A stretch of 64,000 nt of DNA from Chitinophagales bacterium (GTDB lineage Bacteria > Bacteroidota > Bacteroidia > Chitinophagales > Chitinophagaceae). The DNA lies in contig JAFLBK010000001.1 in NCBI GenBank assembly GCA_017303335.1, positions 563,001-627,000 of the forward strand, given 5' to 3'. Both the position numbers and the translations under genes were made by a program. Below, one piece after another: positions 61,146 to 64,000 of this stretch. The notes under the pieces were generated by a model. That model saw only the letters and a program-made list of their open reading frames with translations. It had not been told where the DNA came from and did no database searches. Numbering within the stretch: position 1 is the first letter of the stretch; each line of letters begins with the position of its first letter.

Positions 61146-64000
61146 ATGAAAGTATTTCTACTGGCTTTATCGCTATTCCTATGTAGCATCACCCAAGCCG
61201 CCACTTATTACATCAGCCCCACCGGCAACGACGCAACAGGTACCGGCACCATTACTAATCCCTGGAAAACATTATTCAAAGCTACTTCCACCGTAACAGC
61301 TGCAGGAAATATTATTCATATCCTGCCGGGTACGTATACCGAAACCCAGACCTCCAACCTAAGGGCGGGGGTAAGTCTCGAAGGAGAAGGTGTTGCCACC
61401 ACTATCATTCTTGGCAATATGACGGGACAGTGGTCTAACCTGTTGAGTCTCGATTCGCCTCAAAACACGAACGGCAACCAGTCTATTTCCGGCTTTACCA
61501 TCAATGGCCAATACGTAAGTGAATCCAATTTCAGAACCTGGATCGGTATCTGGATTTCCGGGCGGAGCAATGTGAACGTTCACGACATGCGGATCATCAA
61601 CTTCTATTACGCCGGCGCCATTTACGATGGCTTCGATGCCACATCGCCTATGTCGGACCCGGGCGTTTCCGCTACCGGAAATAAATTCAACAACAACGAT
61701 GTAGACAACTGCGCCACTATATATAATGGTTCAGGATCCGGATGCCTGAACATCGGTGGTCAGACTGGAATGGAGATATTGAACAACAGCATCGTGAATG
61801 TATCCAGGGCCAATTTTAAGAACGGATGGCCGATCAAGTACTGGGACAACGGATACCTTAAAGGATGTAAAATCAACAATAACATTCTTAAAAAATCGCC
61901 CTACGTAGCTACGTACTGGGGCGAGAACGGCGACTGGGATTTTGCCATCGAACTGTTCAATATATCCGGTTTGGAGATCGGCTACAACCAGATTCAGGGA
62001 GCTGTTGACCTGAACTACAATCACACCGGCAACTATGCCTATTCTGTTTGGGCCCATCACAATATCCTGGATCACGTTACTCCCAACTACACACACCCCG
62101 AAAGCGGTTTCATCCTTGAGTTTGCAACCGTGAACGGCATCTTTGAGAATAATATCATCAATAATGCCTTTGTCGGAATAAGCTATAATCTCCGTTCCCC
62201 GAACAATCATGGCGGTTATACCTATCCTTGCCCGACGGGGGGCTGCAGTGAGGTGTCGGGCAATATTATCCGGAACAACTTATTTACCAACCTCTACCAG
62301 GCACCCTATGGAGCCAGTGGCGCCGTCATTACCCAAACTGAAAACGGAACCAATGATCCCTTCATTGACGGGTTCAGCTGTTATAATAATACATTCATCG
62401 CCAAATCAACCCAGGGCGCTCCTGTAGGCCTCGACTTTACTTCCCAGAACAACGGAACAGTAAGGAATGTAAACATCCGTAATAATATTTTTCAGGGTTT
62501 CACCAACCGCGCTGTTACCGGTAATACAGCCGGCACCCAGAGCAATATCCTTATTACGCACAACAATGCTTACCAAACCGCGGCTCCTACCTGGACCGGG
62601 GGCGGTGTTACCATTAATAACAATCTTGCCGTAAATCCTTTATTTGTTGGAAACGGCTATTATACATTACAAGCAACATCTCCCTGTATTGACGCAGGCG
62701 TGAACGTTGGTCTGCCGTACAGCGGCAACGCTCCCGACATGGGTTATGCAGAATATTCTTCCGCTACCAATACACCTCCTACTGCCAATGCAGGACCCGA
62801 CCAAACCATTACCCTGCCAACAAGTTCGGTGAGTTTATCAGGCAGCGGTACCGATCCGGACGGAAACATTACGGCGTATCAATGGACAAAAATTGCCGGA
62901 CCCACAGCCGGTACCATCACCACACCGACCGCGGCGGCCACTACCGTTACCGGCCTTGTTGCAGGTACATACCGCTTCGAGTTACGGGTGACGGATAACG
63001 GTGGCGCTTTCGGAAGAGATACGATGCAGGTGATCGTGAACGCGGCGCCGAATATACCGCCAACCGCAAATGCAGGCCCCGATCAAACCATCACACTTCC
63101 TACCAGTACAGCAACACTGAGCGGCAGTGGTACTGACCCCGATGGAAATATCACAGCCTATCAATGGACAAAGATCGCCGGACCCACAGCCGGTACCATT
63201 ACCACGCCCGCAGCAGCCGGCACAACAGTTACCGGGCTGGTTCAGGGTATATATCGTTTCGAATTACGCGTAACGGATAACGGCGGTGCCTTCGGAAGAG
63301 ATACCGTACAGATAACCGTTAATGCGGCTGGTAATATTCCACCGGTAGCCAATGCGGGTGCGGATCAAACCATCACCCTACCAACCAACTCAACAACACT
63401 TTCCGGTATTGGTGTAGATCCGGATGGAAATATCACAGCCTATCAGTGGACAAAGATCGCCGGGCCTACAGCCGGCACCATCACAACGCCAACCGCAGCC
63501 TCTACCACCATCACAGCGTTGGTACAGGGTGTTTATCGTTTTGAATTACGGGTAACGGATAACAACGGCGCATTCGGAAGGGATACCGTTCAGATAACCG
63601 TAAACCCTGCTGCGCCCAACACAGCCCCTACCGCCAGTGCGGGTGCAGATCAAACCATCACCTTACCAACCAACTCGATCATATTATCGGGTAGCGGCAA
63701 TGATCCCGACGGAATCATCACCGCCTATCAATGGACAAAAGTATCCGGACCGGCAGCAGGCACCATTGCCAACCCAACCACTGCCGCAACAGCCGTAACC
63801 GGGCTTGTCCAGGGAACTTATCTCTTTGAATTACGCGTGACCGATAACAACGGCGCATTTGGCAGAGACACCGTTCAGGTAACCGTAAACCCGCAAGCCG
63901 CGAACGTGCCGCCTACTGCCAACGCAGGACCCGATCAAACCATTACCCTGCCGACAAGTTTTGTCATATTATCAGGTAGCGGGACCGATCCGGATGGCAT
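61146..64000 (+). CDS. Secreted right-handed beta-helix protein with tandem PKD-type repeats (3' end outside window)
   Basis: The frame runs open from ATG 61146 to the window end, 951 codons. It has a signal peptide (MKVFLLALSLFLCSITQA) and a beta-helix of about 520 residues that is clearly homologous to the one at 56546 (YYISPTGNDATGTG, PWKTLFKATSTV, GCLNIGGQ, GDWDFAIELFN). From about residue 544, Ig-like PKD-type repeats of 94-95 residues follow, each opening with a NAGPDQTITLPT-like strand and containing DPDGNITAYQWTKI. Four are complete and a fifth is cut. PKD repeats usually act as spacers or carbohydrate-binding modules in large surface proteins. A C-terminal sorting signal cannot be checked. 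Confidence 0.88.
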   Translation, partial: MKVFLLALSLFLCSITQAATYYISPTGNDATGTGTITNPWKTLFKATSTVTAAGNIIHILPGTYTETQTSNLRAGVSLEGEGVATTIILGNMTGQWSNLLSLDSPQNTNGNQSISGFTINGQYVSESNFRTWIGIWISGRSNVNVHDMRIINFYYAGAIYDGFDATSPMSDPGVSATGNKFNNNDVDNCATIYNGSGSGCLNIGGQTGMEILNNSIVNVSRANFKNGWPIKYWDNGYLKGCKINNNILKKSPYVATYWGENGDWDFAIELFNISGLEIGYNQIQGAVDLNYNHTGNYAYSVWAHHNILDHVTPNYTHPESGFILEFATVNGIFENNIINNAFVGISYNLRSPNNHGGYTYPCPTGGCSEVSGNIIRNNLFTNLYQAPYGASGAVITQTENGTNDPFIDGFSCYNNTFIAKSTQGAPVGLDFTSQNNGTVRNVNIRNNIFQGFTNRAVTGNTAGTQSNILITHNNAYQTAAPTWTGGGVTINNNLAVNPLFVGNGYYTLQATSPCIDAGVNVGLPYSGNAPDMGYAEYSSATNTPPTANAGPDQTITLPTSSVSLSGSGTDPDGNITAYQWTKIAGPTAGTITTPTAAATTVTGLVAGTYRFELRVTDNGGAFGRDTMQVIVNAAPNIPPTANAGPDQTITLPTSTATLSGSGTDPDGNITAYQWTKIAGPTAGTITTPAAAGTTVTGLVQGIYRFELRVTDNGGAFGRDTVQITVNAAGNIPPVANAGADQTITLPTNSTTLSGIGVDPDGNITAYQWTKIAGPTAGTITTPTAASTTITALVQGVYRFELRVTDNNGAFGRDTVQITVNPAAPNTAPTASAGADQTITLPTNSIILSGSGNDPDGIITAYQWTKVSGPAAGTIANPTTAATAVTGLVQGTYLFELRVTDNNGAFGRDTVQVTVNPQAANVPPTANAGPDQTITLPTSFVILSGSGTDPDG
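62775..64000 (+). repeat. Tandem PKD-type repeat DNA, 282-285 bp units
   Basis: Units start at about 62775, 63057, 63339, 63624 and 63909 (the last cut by the window end). They are highly similar at DNA level, for example in GATCAAACCATCAC and AATATCACAGCCTATCA. The similarity suggests recent duplication or exchange among units. Confidence 0.9.

Overview
The window is a 64 kb chromosomal segment of a Bacteroidota bacterium, most likely family Chitinophagaceae (family level is inference). Reasons: a SusC/SusD pair, many exact copies of the Bacteroidota -7 promoter box TAnnTTTG just upstream of genes, an UpxY-type NusG paralogue, a DUF4476 protein, a CarB without its C-terminal regulatory domain, and an rsfS-ftsH-LUD gene order. 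There are no rRNA or tRNA genes, insertion sequences, integrases or CRISPR arrays. Most of the segment is core genome.

Layout. 1-9.3 kb: the tail of a polysaccharide-deacetylase-like gene, then a minus-strand block of EamA exporter, purH, an OmpA-like protein, comEC, carB and a MORN-repeat protein. 10-13.5 kb: M23 peptidase, bcp peroxiredoxin, a small lipoprotein and birA. 13.6-18.9 kb: a plus-strand run rsfS, ftsH, LUD protein, gamma-glutamylcyclotransferase-like protein, lpxH and an exported protein. 18.9-23.4 kb: thioredoxin-like protein, MerR regulator, two unrecognised envelope proteins and an M23 peptidase. 23.4-30.5 kb: alaS, GNAT, PDZ protein, gatB and a TlpA-like lipoprotein. 30.6-37.8 kb: SusD, SusC and an MMPL/RND transporter. 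37.8-46.8 kb: recO, amidohydrolase, prfA, a DUF937-like protein, a very large GH18/deacetylase/glycosyltransferase fusion, tatC and rpiB. 47-55 kb: M28 peptidase, a deoxyhypusine-synthase-like protein, alpha/beta hydrolase, an orphan contractile-injection tail-tube protein, a PAS kinase, a DUF4476 protein and a second M28 peptidase. 55.1-64 kb: an envelope/exopolysaccharide-flavoured region with an UpxY antiterminator, a CpsB-type phosphatase, a beta-helix protein fused to a PnuC-like membrane domain, a GMC dehydrogenase with its Tat-signal small subunit, and a paralogous beta-helix protein carrying PKD-type repeats that runs off the window.

The least expected observations are: (i) a textbook sigma-54 promoter followed about 60-80 nt later by a terminator with no ORF between (41736-41843), suggesting a sigma-54-dependent small RNA; (ii) the beta-helix/PnuC-like fusion and its PKD-fused paralogue; (iii) an intergenic-type palindromic repeat inserted in frame in alaS; (iv) a solitary Afp1/Pvc1-like tail-tube gene; (v) a second structured, terminator-ended non-coding stretch at about 49.75-49.93 kb; (vi) start codons only 5-7 nt after the -7 box (gatB, tatC and a gamma-glutamylcyclotransferase-like gene), suggesting leaderless mRNAs. 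All functional calls come from reading motifs by eye; no database search was run.
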